A stretch of 64,000 nucleotides of DNA. Source: Amphibalanus amphitrite (taxonomy: Eukaryota > Arthropoda > Thecostraca > Balanomorpha > Balanidae). The DNA is taken from positions 62,001-126,000 of the forward strand of contig NW_024883007.1 in assembly GCF_019059575.1 (NCBI RefSeq). The letters are read 5' to 3'. The notes beneath the pieces were generated by a model. The model did no database searches and had not been told where the DNA came from. It worked only from the letters and a program-made list of their open reading frames with translations. The translations under genes were made by a program, and so were the position numbers. How positions within the stretch are numbered: the first letter of the stretch is position 1; every line of letters begins with the position of its first letter. This document shows positions 1-12,465 of the stretch, piece by piece.

Positions 1-3000
1 CTAGCGGTAAATTAGCTGTGACATCATTTCGACGAGGTTCAGCTAATCTCTGCACTCTCAACTGCGGATGTTTGGTCTTTGACCGCTCGCCGCTGTTACT
101 CGGGTCTCCGGTCAAAGTCTTCCCAGCAATTATCACACCTATTTACATTTAATCATCGTTCGTGTTAACTCGGTGTAAATTGTGAATCACTGCATGGCCG
201 GGGTCGTAGATCATGCTCTCTGGTGCGAACACTGAACCCCGCGACTCAGGGGTCGCCAACAGAGCTCAGACCCTATTACAGTTGATTCCGCCCACAAAGA
301 AACGGCAATGTTCTATAGCTTAACGGACCTTACCCTTGATGTACGGCAAAGCTGACACCAGGATATGACGCCTAAGCCGAATTGATGAGCAATGAGCCTG
401 CAAAGCTGTGAATTTATATCGTGTACAACGCTGGACATTTGCTTTATCGGAGCCATCCAAAGGAGTTTATGTGGCCAGTACCTTCACTATGTAAAACAAC
501 GCTGATTTGATTGTATCGTGTCGACGTCCGTGATCCAGCCACGGCCGCCGCCTGCGCTGATAAAAACTCCTGAGTCCGTTCTTTCGTCGCCCTCCGTTCA
601 CGTGTTACCAAGCGATCCCCGTCCCCGCCAGGCCCGTGTCGCCGTCAGGGCGAGCTCTGACCGTTCGCAGAAGTGTTCCGTGCAGATCAGTCCCGACAGC
701 AGCGGGACAGACGTTCGCCTAAATAATTACATCAGAGCATTCCACCTGCCCTCGGGGACACGCGGCTCCGATAAGCGGCCACATCCTCGGCGATCGGATT
801 ACGGCGGATTTTGTAACAACATCGGCCGACCCGGACGATACGATGGCCTTGGTGATCGGCCCGATCGGCCCCGGGCGATATCGATGTCTGGGGCGATGTC
901 TGAGGAGATTTGACCCGTTTCGACAGATCGCCTCCTTACTTGGTAGTCGGCAGGTCGGTAGTCGACTGACGGCTCAATTTAATTCGTCTCGTGCTCTGGG
1001 GAGCTCGGCTCCTCTGCTGTGCGGTGGAGGAGCGCTGTGCTGTGTCATTGACATGCAGAGATGGTGCGTCTAACGAGTGGACCGGACGCTGCGCTCGTGC
1101 CGGGCCGGCGCACGGTGGCGGCCCCCGACCGAGACACGCGCTGCGCCGCCCGCTGCTGCTGCTGATTAACTAGGCTCGGCCGCGGAATCACTGCGGCTCC
1201 GGACTGGAGCGAGCACCCTGATTAACCAGCCTGCCGGATCCTCAGCTGCCCGGAGCACACCCCGGATTAACTGCCCCGCCGTGCCCGCCCGCCGAATCCG
1301 TGCAGCTGCTCCCGGAGTCCCGGCCTGACGGAGGTAATCAGTCCGATTAACTATCTTCAGAGCTTACCACTCCCACATATGTAGCTGCTACCGGAGCCCT
1401 CACTGGGCGTAAGCAGCGCTCATTGCCCAGCCTGTCATCCTTGCAGGACTCAGGTCGCGGACGGAGAGCGTTGAGCACCCCGCGACTCGGCGGACCGGGT
1501 CGGTCGGCGAACCGGGTCGGCGGAGCGGGCTGTCGTTAGCTCTGAGTGGTTAATCAGGCTCGTCCGTTCCCGCCGGGCGCCGGTGCGCGGTGCAGGGGCG
1601 CCAGTTGACGTGTTCCGCTCCACTTCTGTCCTGGGTGTGCGCCGGGTCGCTCCGACTGGCAGCTAGGTCACCTGGGTCAGGTTGTAGGGACGGTAGCTGG
1701 GTCGGTAGCTAGGTCGGCGGGGTCAACAGCTAGGGCACCTGCCGCGTTGAGTGATATGCGTACGCAGAGCCGTGGGTTCACAGGTGTTGAAGATATGTCT
1801 CGACGGTAGCGGGCCGATAGCTTTTTCGGTTCTAATTGGATTTGGCTAAGGATATGCTGGAGCTGGTATGCCTTATGTCTTACAGATTCGGAGCTGCAAC
1901 TTAAAACACAATGTACACGATCCCATAGATTCACGCACGGCCTTCGACGTAGGGCATTCCCATGACCGCCTTTCCTCGTTACTGGAAGAACCTCTGATGC
2001 CGTCTGATTGCGCATACCATGCCGTAGAGGTTGGAACTCGGGCCGGCTCGGGGTATACCCTCCATCTTCCAAGGCTGTTTAGCTTAGGTCCGCCACACGG
2101 CAATGATTCAGTCTGACTCGATCAGACCCCGCGAGGGCGACTCTTCAGTCTGAACTTCATGCAAATCCTTCCGGACTGGTGAGGCATCACGACCTGGCTG
2201 CCTGTTTTGAAGACGTCAGGGCAGTTTGCTGGCTCCGGCTGCGGGCCTCGGCTCCCCGCCAGCTCATGTCAGGCGATAAAGTCGTTCCGGGTGACTCCAG
2301 ATGCGTTAACAGGGCGTCAGAGCGGCGCTGACGAGGTGACAAATGAGCTCCGGTTGGGCGCCGGAGCGCCGGCGGGGCGCTGAATCCACTCGCCGGGGTG
2401 ACGGTGCCAGTTTGGATTGGCTCGGAGGCGTTAGCGAGGTGTCAGCTCGTCTCGCGGAGGTGACGGTGTTAGTTTGGGTTGGCGGCGGCCGGCCATGAGT
2501 GCCGGGTCGGTGCCCGCTCTCAGTGCCTCCGCCCGTCATCTGGATCAGGCTGCGTGTGACTGGGGGTGACACTGCTGCGTCACCGCGGGTCAGTGACCTG
2601 TCGGCGTGACCTCGGGGTCAGCCGAGCCCAGACGGCCTTCGACTGGCGGGGATAATGTCGGGTCATGACGGGCGGGACGGCGCCGCACCGGTCCGTATGG
2701 CGGGCAGTCTTTCTGAAATTCCAGCTGTCATTTTATGGGGCGAGGTGGGCGCCAATCGGAGCGGAATGTGGTCTGTTGGCCAAATCGGGAGTATTTGGGC
2801 GTCCCGAAGATGTTTTATTGGCAGATTGGCACCAGCATTGACATTTTCCGTGGTGGTACATTGATATAGTGGCATGTAATTTGATGTTACGGGGGTTATT
2901 TGATGTTACATGGTGTAATTATTCTTATCGAGATATTAATAACAACAGCTACCTGTTGATTTGACTGGCTTGGTAGCATATTTCCACGTTTTTTTTACGT

Positions 3001-4002
3001 TGAGCTCGCCATTTTCCGCGAACGACACTCAGTATTTGGCGTTAGGTACGTGAAAATGTGAAATTTAACCAGCTATACCGCGATTGAAGGACAAGACTGC
3101 AACGGGCGGCGCTTGTGGACTGAATACGACAGCAAACTACCTTCCGTTTCAACAATGGCTCATTCACGAGCGTACACAAGCACACACCGTTATTCCTTCC
3201 AAGCGCAACCGCAATTACTCGACAAAATAATCGCATGCTCTCGTACGCCGACGACCCCGTGCATGTGACCTGCGAATGACTCTCACAAGAGCGTTCTGTT
3301 TAGCATTGCAGATGGCTCGAGGGTCAACTGGCGTGACCGAGAGAGCTTTGTCCGCGCTTTGGCGACCGTCTCGAGCGGAAGCGCCCTTTTCTCAGAGTCA
3401 CGGGCGCAGAGACCGTTTTGTGCTGACTGCTGTGACAGAAGTGGCGGCGACATGCGTTCACGGTAGAGTGGGAGGGCTGTTGGGAGGGCTTCGATGGCTC
3501 TCACGGAGCGACGACCGGCGTTCCGCTTCCTGGTCCGACTCGGAGACCTGAGGGTCCGCCCCGGCCGAGTCACGCCGGGTCACACGGAGTCAAGGCGACT
3601 CGCGATGACTCCGCAGCGCACAGTGCCAGCGCACTCGAGGGCGACCGAATGAAATGGCGATAATTGCGTCGGCGCAGCGCGAAGAATGAGTATCATTTTC
3701 CCGGCATTCGTTCTTGAAGTTTGCACACAACACTATTGTAAAACCAAGGTTTTTATTTGGAGACTGCGCGTTTGTGATTTTTCCAAGCAAGAGGACAATA
3801 GCTGTGTTTTACATTATTTAATGACCTCAGGTAACTGCTGGCTGCATGCGTTTTGGTGACATTGCATTGTGGTCTGGTATTGTTGAATTGTTCGATTATG
3901 GTGTGGCAAGATCTGATACTATTATATGCAGACTTTGCTTATTCCTCGAGTATTGTCCTACAGTTGAACTCTTGGCTCATTCTAGTATAGGCAGCGCAGC
4001 AC
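1..4002. other. GC-rich non-coding region, no gene recognised
   Basis: Open frames here (for example 518-913 on the plus strand and 1677-2072 on the minus strand) are short, low in complexity, rich in arginine and proline, and show no domain or splice framework I can recognise. Base composition changes from GC-rich, CpG-containing DNA (about 500-2650) to A+T-richer DNA after 2850. A first exon or CpG-rich promoter cannot be excluded but cannot be shown. The only structured signal is the GATTAAC cluster listed separately. Confidence 0.5.
1164..1555. promoter_or_regulatory. Cluster of GATTAAC motifs, possible homeodomain-site cluster
   Basis: The heptamer GATTAAC occurs on the plus strand at 1164-1170, 1220-1226, 1265-1271 and 1345-1351, and inverted as GTTAATC at 1549-1555. 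That is five copies in 392 bases of otherwise GC-rich DNA. GATTA and GTTAAT cores are known homeodomain (Otx/bicoid-like, HNF1 half-site) recognition sequences. That this is a cis-regulatory element or a decayed tandem repeat is inference only; no neighbouring gene start was identified. Confidence 0.25.
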
Positions 4003-4005
4003 TAT

Positions 4006-4218
4006 GACCACGTTTCCATGGGCATCACTGATCCGGATCAGTAAAAATGGATTAGCTAATCCAGTATAGTTAGACAATATATGAAAATGAAAATAAGGGA
4101 TTAACTGATTATATAAGCCTAATCCACTTGGAATTATATCATGTAACGAAGAGTTCGAGAAATATAATACGATTTAAGTTTGCTGATCCGGATCAGTGAT
4201 GCCCATGGAAACGGGGTC
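4006..4218. mobile_element. Small palindromic MITE with 3-bp TAT duplication
   Basis: The two ends form a nearly perfect inverted repeat of about 36 bp: the left end runs GACCACGTTTCCATGGGCAT and onward, and the right end is its complement with one mismatch. The inner part of each arm contains the palindrome CTGATCCGGATCAG. TAT flanks both sides (4003-4005 and 4219-4221). The 213-bp length, absence of coding capacity and A+T-rich core are typical of miniature inverted-repeat elements. A 3-bp duplication is usual for PIF/Harbinger, although TAT is not the standard TWA, so superfamily is uncertain. Confidence 0.8.
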
Positions 4219-4221
4219 TAT

Positions 4222-6500
4222 GTGTTTCGCTCCTAATGTCCGTCAGTCCCTTTGAAGTTACTCAGTCGTTCAGCACCGCCCGACTCGGTCCTTTTTACCG
4301 AGCTCGGTGCAAACCTGCACCCGACACAAGGCCGTCTCCTCTCCTATCCCAGCTACTCCGCGTACAGTGGCTCGGACAGAAGCGATTGTGCAACTGTCGG
4401 CGCCGATAACGGGACCGGACGTGGGGTGAACGATGCCGGTTTGGTGATATACCATACCTGTCGAATGGCAGCTGCTCCATACAGGACAGCTCACTGCGGG
4501 AAATCCGCTTATCACGCTCACTGCAGGGGTCACAGGGAGCATTGGGCAGTCGCCAAACGTGAGGGTGATTTTTTACATTGATTATGAGATCTGCGTTAGT
4601 CTGTGAAGTTAAGGTCTTCAGAAATTGATTAACGTTTAGAAAATATGTTTTCACATCCGCTGACTTCATTTTCGATTTCCTAGATAATGTTACGTGAGAA
4701 TACATTTTCGGTGATTAGGGCTATTGTAAAATTTATAGGCGTCCTTTTTAGGCTGTTTGTCCGTTTTAGGTATAATAAGTATTTTGTTTCACCGACTGTC
4801 TGGGCATAGACCTCTGTCGTGCCCATCCACTTGCAGAGGTCTACGGTAATAAATCTAATTCTCGCCGTCGGCTGTGTTGAAACAGCAACTGGTGTTACAG
4901 AGCGTTCTGCCGGGAAACGTTCGTTGATAAAACTCGATTCTACGAATTAACTTGATAAACTGGCCAGCCAGGTTTGTCAACTTTGTGACATCCCTAGCTC
5001 CCCAGAATTGATCACTCGCACTGCCGTCATTTTCGGAACGATGTTCAAACATTTTCTAGATATATAAACAGCCTGCGACCTTCTACCGATCACCTCGTTT
5101 ATCACTCCATTCGAACCCACCGACCGTTCTACCGGTGACCTGTAATCATAAACATCGGTTCACTGTGCGCTCTCGGCAGCGCTGTGCGGTGTCACCACGG
5201 GAGGTTCACCATGGGTCTAGCTAACTCACACACGGTGACAGGCGACAACTCCTGACAGTGCCAGTAGCTGGCAATCTTCCTAGGAGGTTCTGATAGTCTC
5301 CCTGGTAACCTCCCTGGCAGTCTCCCCAACAGTCTCAGTCTGGCAGTTTCCCGTAGTCTTAGTCTGGCAACCTCCTTGGCACCCTGGCAACCTCCCCAGC
5401 AGTGCCGACTGCCGACCGTGGGAACCGACCGACCCTAACCACATCGCCAGAGTGGCTCTGACTAGGAGCGGCTGAGATGAACCGGTCGGACCATGATGAC
5501 GGCGTGATGACGGCAGCGGCATTCAGGGAGCGCCGTCTGAGATGATGACGACCGATTCGGCGCCGACACTCCCGCAGAACAGGTGTTGCTGCTCTCGTCC
5601 CGGAGCGGCCAAAGCTTATTAGCGAGGATGGGCACAACATCCGACAGTTTGGCCGGAAACTGAATATTTGGCCGTCAGACTGCGACTTGTTTTAATCCGA
5701 TGAGAGGAAAACAAGGGAGGGGTCGGTGTGAGCGGTGAAATAATACCCGGGACAAATAGCCTGTAATCTCTCGGGCGAATAGATGCCTGTCAGTTCGCCT
5801 AATCACACAAATGCGCTCATCGCAATCACCACATCCTCAGCAGTGTTCTGCGTCTCAACTCAACTATGATACAACGTCACAGCGTGTCTCGTGCTTCTGG
5901 TTAGCTGTGGTTTGTATCAGTCACCACATTGTGCCGTCCACGCTGTGGCTGTTACTATGGCCTCCGGTAATAATTCAAGTCCTCCATTCCGTGTCGCTCC
6001 GTGCCTTGCCACTCCGTGCTGCCCGTGACCTGTCACTCCTGTATCCCATTCCGTGCCGTGCCGTGCCGTGCCGTGCCGTGCCTTTCCGTGCGTTACCGCT
6101 CCACGCCGCTCCCCATGCCCTCCATATCACGGGCGTCGTCCCGAGCCGCCGTGGTAACAACGGCGACCTCTGATTACGGCGACACTGGGGGAGGCGGCGG
6201 CGGCCCAGTCAGGTCACGGCTGGTGACCCGGGAGACGGGTGGGTGATGGAGAGACCCACCAGGGACCGGTCCACCCACCCCGGTCAGACGGCGGTACGGA
6301 GCGGTCAGACAGCTCCGGTTACAGGGCTTATCATGGACTGCAGGGGCGGAGGTAAACTCTGAGAGGGTTGCTAAAGCGTGTCCTACTCTGGTGGTGAGTT
6401 TCGGCATAAATCCAGGACGAGTTCTGATCTGGTTTTGTTTCCACAGTAAGCGCGAGTGTTGAGAAAAGTTTCGGTGAGAAAGGATCAGCAAAGGAGACTC
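4222..6500. other. Non-coding region, no gene recognised
   Basis: No exon-like frame with credible splice sites was recognised. The stretch includes an imperfect CT/AG-rich repeat (about 5270-5400, recurring GGCAGTCTCC-like words) and the pentanucleotide repeat described next. Open frames around 5811-6246 are produced by that repeat read in several frames. Confidence 0.45.
6051..6082 (+). repeat. (CCGTG)n microsatellite
   Basis: Six perfect tandem copies of CCGTG run from 6051 to 6080, followed by a partial copy. Degenerate CCGTG-like words continue for about 50 bp on both sides (about 5990-6120), suggesting an older, longer array. Confidence 0.9.
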
Positions 6501-6508
6501 CTGGTTGC

Positions 6509-9165
6509 CAGACTTGTAAGCGATTCAACTCTGATTGAATCGATTCTCATGAATCGCTTGAAAATGCCGACTCACTGTGATTGAGTCGGTTGAATCACCT
6601 CTTGTCACCATATGAATCCTGATTGAATCGGTCACACATGGCAACTGCAAGTGATTGAATCGGCAACTCATCGATTCAAGTTGATTGAATTAACAAAATG
6701 ATTCAATCACCATGTGCTGGAAATTGAAGTTATGACCATATTTAGTACTATATTATGTACGTGGTACAAATATATGTGGCATTTGCATCACAGTCACACA
6801 CAATGCACTGCAAAATTTTTAGGTATTTTGTCAGTATTATAAATGCGCACAGCTATCATTATCATATTATTGAAAAAAACATAAAAATTTTGTTTTAAGT
6901 TTTTAATCAAACTGTAAACGCAAATTATACATAAATGTCAGAGCATGTAGATGAAAAAATGAATGTAATGTTTTTTTCCATTGCCCTAAAATCAGTATAG
7001 TAATCAAGTTAACAGTAGCAGTAAGCAGGCGCACATTGCTCAACACACATGTTTTAGATAGGTATCATGTTAATCTTTATATTTTCAATACCTACCCTGT
7101 TTCATCAGGACATTTGTGAGTAAGCAAAACATATTGATGAATACACAATGCATGTTTACATTATAATTTGGTAACCTTAGTTACTGATTTGATTTTGGGC
7201 TAAGGGTCATAAATTGCTTGATCTAACCCATGGTCTTCTCACTCACTTTACATTTCCCAGCAGAATCAGCGTTTACCTATCACCGTAAATAATTGGAATA
7301 CCTTGGCTTATGAGCATTGATGGATCTGTCACATATTGCCGTGGTGGCTCCCAATTACACAAAAGTAGATACATACCCTACTAGGTATTAAAAACAACCA
7401 CCTTCCCCCATCACGTCCACCATCACCCAAAAACTATTGTTTTCATAGCTCAACAAACAATCTTTATCCGTTTGGTGCTCTTCACCTTCTTGTTTCGAGG
7501 ACCGCTAACAGTTTTGCATTCGATGCTAAATTCGGATTAGAGATTCGCCAGACTGCTCGCAATATTTGCCACATGCAAACCACGCAAAATACGCTTTCAT
7601 GTCGCAGCTGCGTCAATATACGCTGCAACTACCTAGTGCTGGGCTAAATACATTGCCAAACCAATTTAGATTTCTACTGTTGGATATTTTTTCTTTAATG
7701 AATTGGACAGGATAAAAAACTGTTTTACACGCATGCATAAATATGCTTAATTGAATCTAAAAATATAAACTGTGTATTTTATATAGTTAAGTAATCCATG
7801 GTTCTGCTGCTAAATTAAAGATGGCTGCCCACTTAGCGCATGCGTACTTCAGTACTAAAGGCCTGGCTACACTATGCGTGTTCTGCGTGCGTTTTTTGCG
7901 AGCTTGCATGTTTTGCGTATATTATATAAACGTTAATAAAGCCTTTTATGATAATTTAATAATTAAAATTTTTATAAAAAATATAACAAAAACAAAACAT
8001 AATATTGTTCCTTTCTAGAACCGTATTATGCAAATCACGTAAACTCGCAAAAGCAAAAAACGCACGCAGAAAACGCGTCCAGTAGCCAGGCCTTTACGTG
8101 GGGCGGGCTTGGAATTGTTGTTTTGTCATTGAAAATATGGATCAGGGGGGTGTCACTACTTTGCTTCGCCATAGGTCCAGTACTGATGTCATTGGTTTCG
8201 GACCCGGTGACGTCAGTGCTGTCTACATCCGGGAACTTCTTGCACTTGGTTCTCATTAGAGGTGGCCATATTGTTTTGTCCCGTGACGACACATTTGCGT
8301 CACTGAGTCCGAAACTGGCTGTAAACAAATCGCTCAGTTTCGCTACCTCCTATATATGGCCTTGATATGGATGGTCGAGGTAGTTTTATCATGAGAGCAT
8401 TCAGTTTATATTATGTAACTATTGAATAACTTCGTATGTGTCGATATTCCGTATTCTTGATAGTAAAGAAAACTTGTAGCACGCCGAAAATGTCTAGTCC
8501 TGTGTAAGTGTATAATGCCTTACTGGCTTTACCACTGCTTCATAAAGTATCAATCAATATTTTTTTTTGAATGGCTGATCACCAGCTATTTAAGTTTGGT
8601 ATCACAATTGATTTGCAAATTTTGTTCCTTTTCGATGATGCTGATAATATGTGGTAGTGTCCTGTGCAATTTTGCATGTTTCCTTTTGCAAGCGCCAAGC
8701 AGATAAATGAATTTTTATAAGTCTCTGGTAGCTTCATTTGTAACAGAGCTTGTCTTTTCTGTACTTAAATTATCATCTTTACACCATATTTATATAAATA
8801 TCTACAACTTTGTTGAGTTCAGTATAGATTTAGTACTTTTCTATGATTTTTGGTATTTTCTTAGTGTATTTGGTTGGTATCTGTTTGGTATCAGTTTCTA
8901 AAAATGTTTTAAATTGATATCACATATGTATAAATTTTATATAACATCTTGATTGAATCGCGTTGAGTTAAATCATGAGTTGAGTCATTCCCTGAATCGC
9001 TGATAACGGGATGAGTCGTGATTGAGTTGAATCACAGGGTCCATGAGTCGTGATTGAATCGCTTGGAAAATCAGACTGTTTGATTGAGTTATGATTGAAT
9101 CGGTCATTTCATCAAGTGAGTCGTGATTGAATTGATTGAATTTTTTTGAATCGTTTACAAGTCTG
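6509..9165. mobile_element. hAT-type non-autonomous DNA transposon, 2.66 kb, 8-bp TSD
   Basis: The left end CAGACTTGTAAGCGATTCAA and the right end TTGAATCGTTTACAAGTCTG are inverted repeats with one mismatch. Both sides carry the perfect 8-bp duplication CTGGTTGC (6501-6508 and 9166-9173), the target-site length of hAT elements. Subterminal regions (about 6520-6715 and 8950-9150) hold many copies of GATTGAATCG and variants, as expected for hAT transposase-binding repeats. The interior is A+T-rich and contains no recognisable hAT transposase; open frames at 8515-8901 are low-complexity. A separate MITE is nested at 7858-8094. The perfect TSD suggests fairly recent insertion. Confidence 0.9.
7858..8094. 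mobile_element. Nested MITE inside the hAT element, TA-flanked
   Basis: Inverted ends of about 48 bp, imperfect inside: AAGGCCTGGCTAC on the left and its exact complement GTAGCCAGGCCTT on the right, followed inward by TTCTGCGTGCGTTTTTTGC-like arms. TA is present on both sides (7856-7857 and 8095-8096), compatible with a Tc1/mariner-type duplication. The 237-bp element has an A+T-rich core without coding capacity. It lies wholly within 6509-9165 and so inserted after that element formed. Confidence 0.8.
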
Positions 9166-9382
9166 CTGGTTGCCTCACCCTGCTCAGGACTCAGTGATTC
9201 CAAATGCAGCTTAGTGTTGCACAACTCTGTTTTAGCAGGGACCGGGGACAAACCCTGCAACTCCCGGCGCCAAGTGCGGTATGTCGATAGCTAAAACGGG
9301 TTAGCCGACGGCGACCGTGACGAAAATACCCTCTCTGATCCGCGGCCTGACCTTCGGGCTCGGCCAGTACAAACACCGCCCG

Positions 9383-12300
9383 CAGTGGCGGCGGAATAGG
9401 GGGTGCAGGGGGTGCAGCTGCACCCCCATCGAAAAACATGGGGGTGCAAACATATCTTTTTGCACCCCCAAAATCCGTACAAGGGGCCCGTCGCACCATC
9501 CAATACATTTCTCCTGAAAACCAGTGATCGGGAAACGAACACTGATGTGGAATCATCCGGGATGTCCCATTATGGTCAGGAACGCCCCATGCTAGTCTTT
9601 GGGGCCCCCACACCGGCTAGAAGTGTCCCGAGCCGCGTTTGGTGCTCCACGCGGCATCTGAGGGCCCCACGATGGCCTCAGAGGGCCCTTTTATGACGAT
9701 CTCTGAGGGCTCCCACTTGAGGGCTTTGTCCCCCGGGGCCCTATAACGGTCACTAAGGGCCCTCATGAAGACCGCTGAGGGTCCCACAGAGACTCCAGGG
9801 CCCCAAAGAGACTCCAGGGGCCACGCTGGCCTCTGAGGGCCCCTATGACGGCCTCTGAGGGCCCTTACGATGATCTCTGAGGGCTCTCACGACGAACTCT
9901 GTCCCCTGGAGCCCTATAACGACCACTAAGGGCCCTCAGGACAACCGCTGAGGGTCCCACAGGACTCCAGTGGCCCCACTGGCCTCTGAGGGCCTCTACG
10001 ACGGTCTCTGAGGGCCCTTATGACGGCCCTAGACCCAAATCAAGTCTGAGGGCCCATTTGGCTTCAGACGGCCCATAAAGACCCTCAATATGGCCAAGGA
10101 CCCTCATGACGACCTCTGATGATCCTCTCGAAGGCATCTAAAGGCCCTCACAACAACTTCTGAGGACCCCAGGACGGTCCCTGAGGGGCTGAGGGCCCTG
10201 ACGACGACCTCTCTGGGCCCTCACGATGGTCTCTAAGACCCAACGCAAGCTCCAAAGGCCCACACTGCCTGGCGTCTGAGGGCCCCACGACGGCCTCTGA
10301 GGGCCTCGACGCAGGCAGGCTCCAGGGGCCATGCTGACCTCTGAGGGCCCTCTTGACGGCTTCTAGGGCCTAACGAAGGTTTCAAGGGCCAACGCTGGCC
10401 TCTGAAGAACCCTACGACGGCCTCGGAGGGTCTCAACTCAACGCAGGCAGGTGCCAGGAGACATGCTGGCCTCTGAGGGTCCCGCAGAGTTCAGATTCAG
10501 AGGATCCAACGACCTTTGTGGACCTTACGAAATACGAAGGTCTCCGAGAGCTCACGCAGGCTCCTGGAATTACACACTGATTCTCAGGCCCCATGTCGGC
10601 TTGTTGAGGCACTTTATCTGCTCTTGGTGCCCCGTCGCCGACCTCTGAGAGTCTCAATGTCGGAACTTATGGGGCCATGGGCCCTACACCGGCTTTTATG
10701 GCCCCTACATCGACTCTTGGGACTCATGACCCATGAAATGTGGGTCTAAGCGGCTTCTAAGAATCCCCATGCTGGTTCTAGTAGCCGCCAGCCGAATATT
10801 AGGGCTCACACGCGAGCTCCTGGGACCCCGTGCATAGGGTGAATAGGTCAAAAACGCCCCCCTTAAGCGCGAAACCTTCTGACACTCAACCCAACACAGA
10901 TTACTTAAACCTTTGGGCACCATCATGTAGCTCATTCTTTTTACTACGCTTTGAGACCAAGAAAAGACACCTGCGTGTGGTATTTAACCCCCCAAAAAGG
11001 TTTTCGCATACCCTTACAAAAGGGCGTTTTGCCCCATACCCTGGGTAATACGCCCACACCCATGTGCAAAGCGCCCCCACCCCATCCATCAACAGAAAAT
11101 GATGAACATGGCAGAACTTGACGTCATTCTGACGTCATTTGTGGTCAACCTACCATAGCCTTTGGAATAAAATTTTGTTGCAATGTGTAAAATGGATGCC
11201 CAGAGGAGTCCTGAAAGTTTGGTGACGATATCTGCAGTCGTTTAGGATATATCAGCAAAAAAGGACAGGGAGAGGCCTTTTCGGCCCCGACTTACAGGGC
11301 GCTACCCTGCACTCTCACCACCGTGCAAAACGCCCCCTTTCAGAAAACTGGGGGCGTCTTGCCCCATGCATCGAGTAGGCGTCTTGCCCCATCCACTCCA
11401 TTTCCGGTCAACAAAATATTGACAAAAAACGCGCCACTAACGCCGCAGCATAATACATTCAACAGAATGACAATAAAACGCAGTTTTGAGTGATGTGCAC
11501 AATAGCAAGTTTTGTGATGTAAAGAGGGCATCAAAATATTAGGAATCTTCTGTAAAAACAACAAAAACCACACCCAAAACCAACATCAGCACCTACCCAC
11601 GCTGCTCCTCAAGACGCAGAACCGGAAATAGAGACCTACGTAAACAAGCAGCTGGCTGTTCTGACAGACAGGATAAAACACCTATCCGTCGATAAGAAAT
11701 ACGATTTTTTAGGGGAGGCGTTTAACCCAGGGGTGCGTTTTCCCCACAGTTACCCTACCCCAGGGGTCTACCTGCCTCTAAGACCCCACACATACTTTTG
11801 GGGCTCAAACGCTTGCCCCTGAAGGCCCCACTGAGACCCCTTTCCTCTATTCAGTCCTCCATACCAGCTCTTTAGGCTAAACATCGGCTCCTGTGGCCTC
11901 CATCCCGGCTTTGGAGGGCCTCCATATACAGACTTTTTTGGGGTCGGATGCCGGTTTCTGAGAGCCCTCAAAAGACTTTCGAGCCTATACTGCCTTCTGA
12001 AACCTTTCAGCAACTTTCAAGGGACCGACCCTGATCGGAGGGCTCATTCAGTCTGGGGAGTCATGTAGGTCTCTGGAGGAGTCTCTATGTGGTCGGTTTC
12101 CAAGGGGCTTCTAAACACGGTCTTCTTGGAACGGTCTCGTAGAGCCCTCAATGGTCCACTGCGGATCCAGAAAAAGTGGTTTGAGACGCTGCGGGTGGTG
12201 ACTAGACTAAAAGATTAGCCGATAAAAACTAGCTGCATTTGCTTCTTTATGCTTTCATTATTTGAGACAGGTAGGTACACTGCAATTTTAAACCTTTTAC

Positions 12301-12458
12301 AGAACTTGTGCGTATGGGGAGAGTTTTCCGAACTCTTCGTTTTTCATAAATCAATAAAAATCACCCCCAAAAAAAAACTGAAGGGGGCCCAAAACTTCCA
12401 GAGGGGCCCCTTCAGAAAACTTTGCACCCCCATCCAAAATTACCTTCCGCCGCCACTG
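9383..12458. mobile_element. hAT-like non-autonomous element, 3.08 kb, minisatellite-filled
   Basis: Ends are the 14-bp inverted repeat CAGTGGCGGCGGAA / TTCCGCCGCCACTG. CCGCCCG is found immediately outside both ends (9376-9382 and 12459-12465), a 7-bp match where hAT would give 8. Just inside the ends both arms carry words such as GGGGGTGCA / TGCACCCCC. The interior has no transposase; it consists of a degenerate minisatellite (about 9650-10480), weaker copies to about 12150, and a block rich in GCCCC words (about 10840-11400). CAGTGGCGG ends are shared with the smaller hAT-type element at 41201-41542. Confidence 0.75.
9650..10480. repeat. Degenerate ~22-bp minisatellite (CTCTGAGGGCCC...)
   Basis: Words of the form CCTCTGAGGGCCC, followed by about ten bases such as TTATGACGA, recur every 20-25 bases through this stretch, with older copies further on. 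Translation gives proline/arginine-rich open frames that are artefacts of the repeat. The array sits inside the hAT-like element and was presumably carried or amplified with it. Confidence 0.75.
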
Positions 12459-12465
12459 CCGCCCG

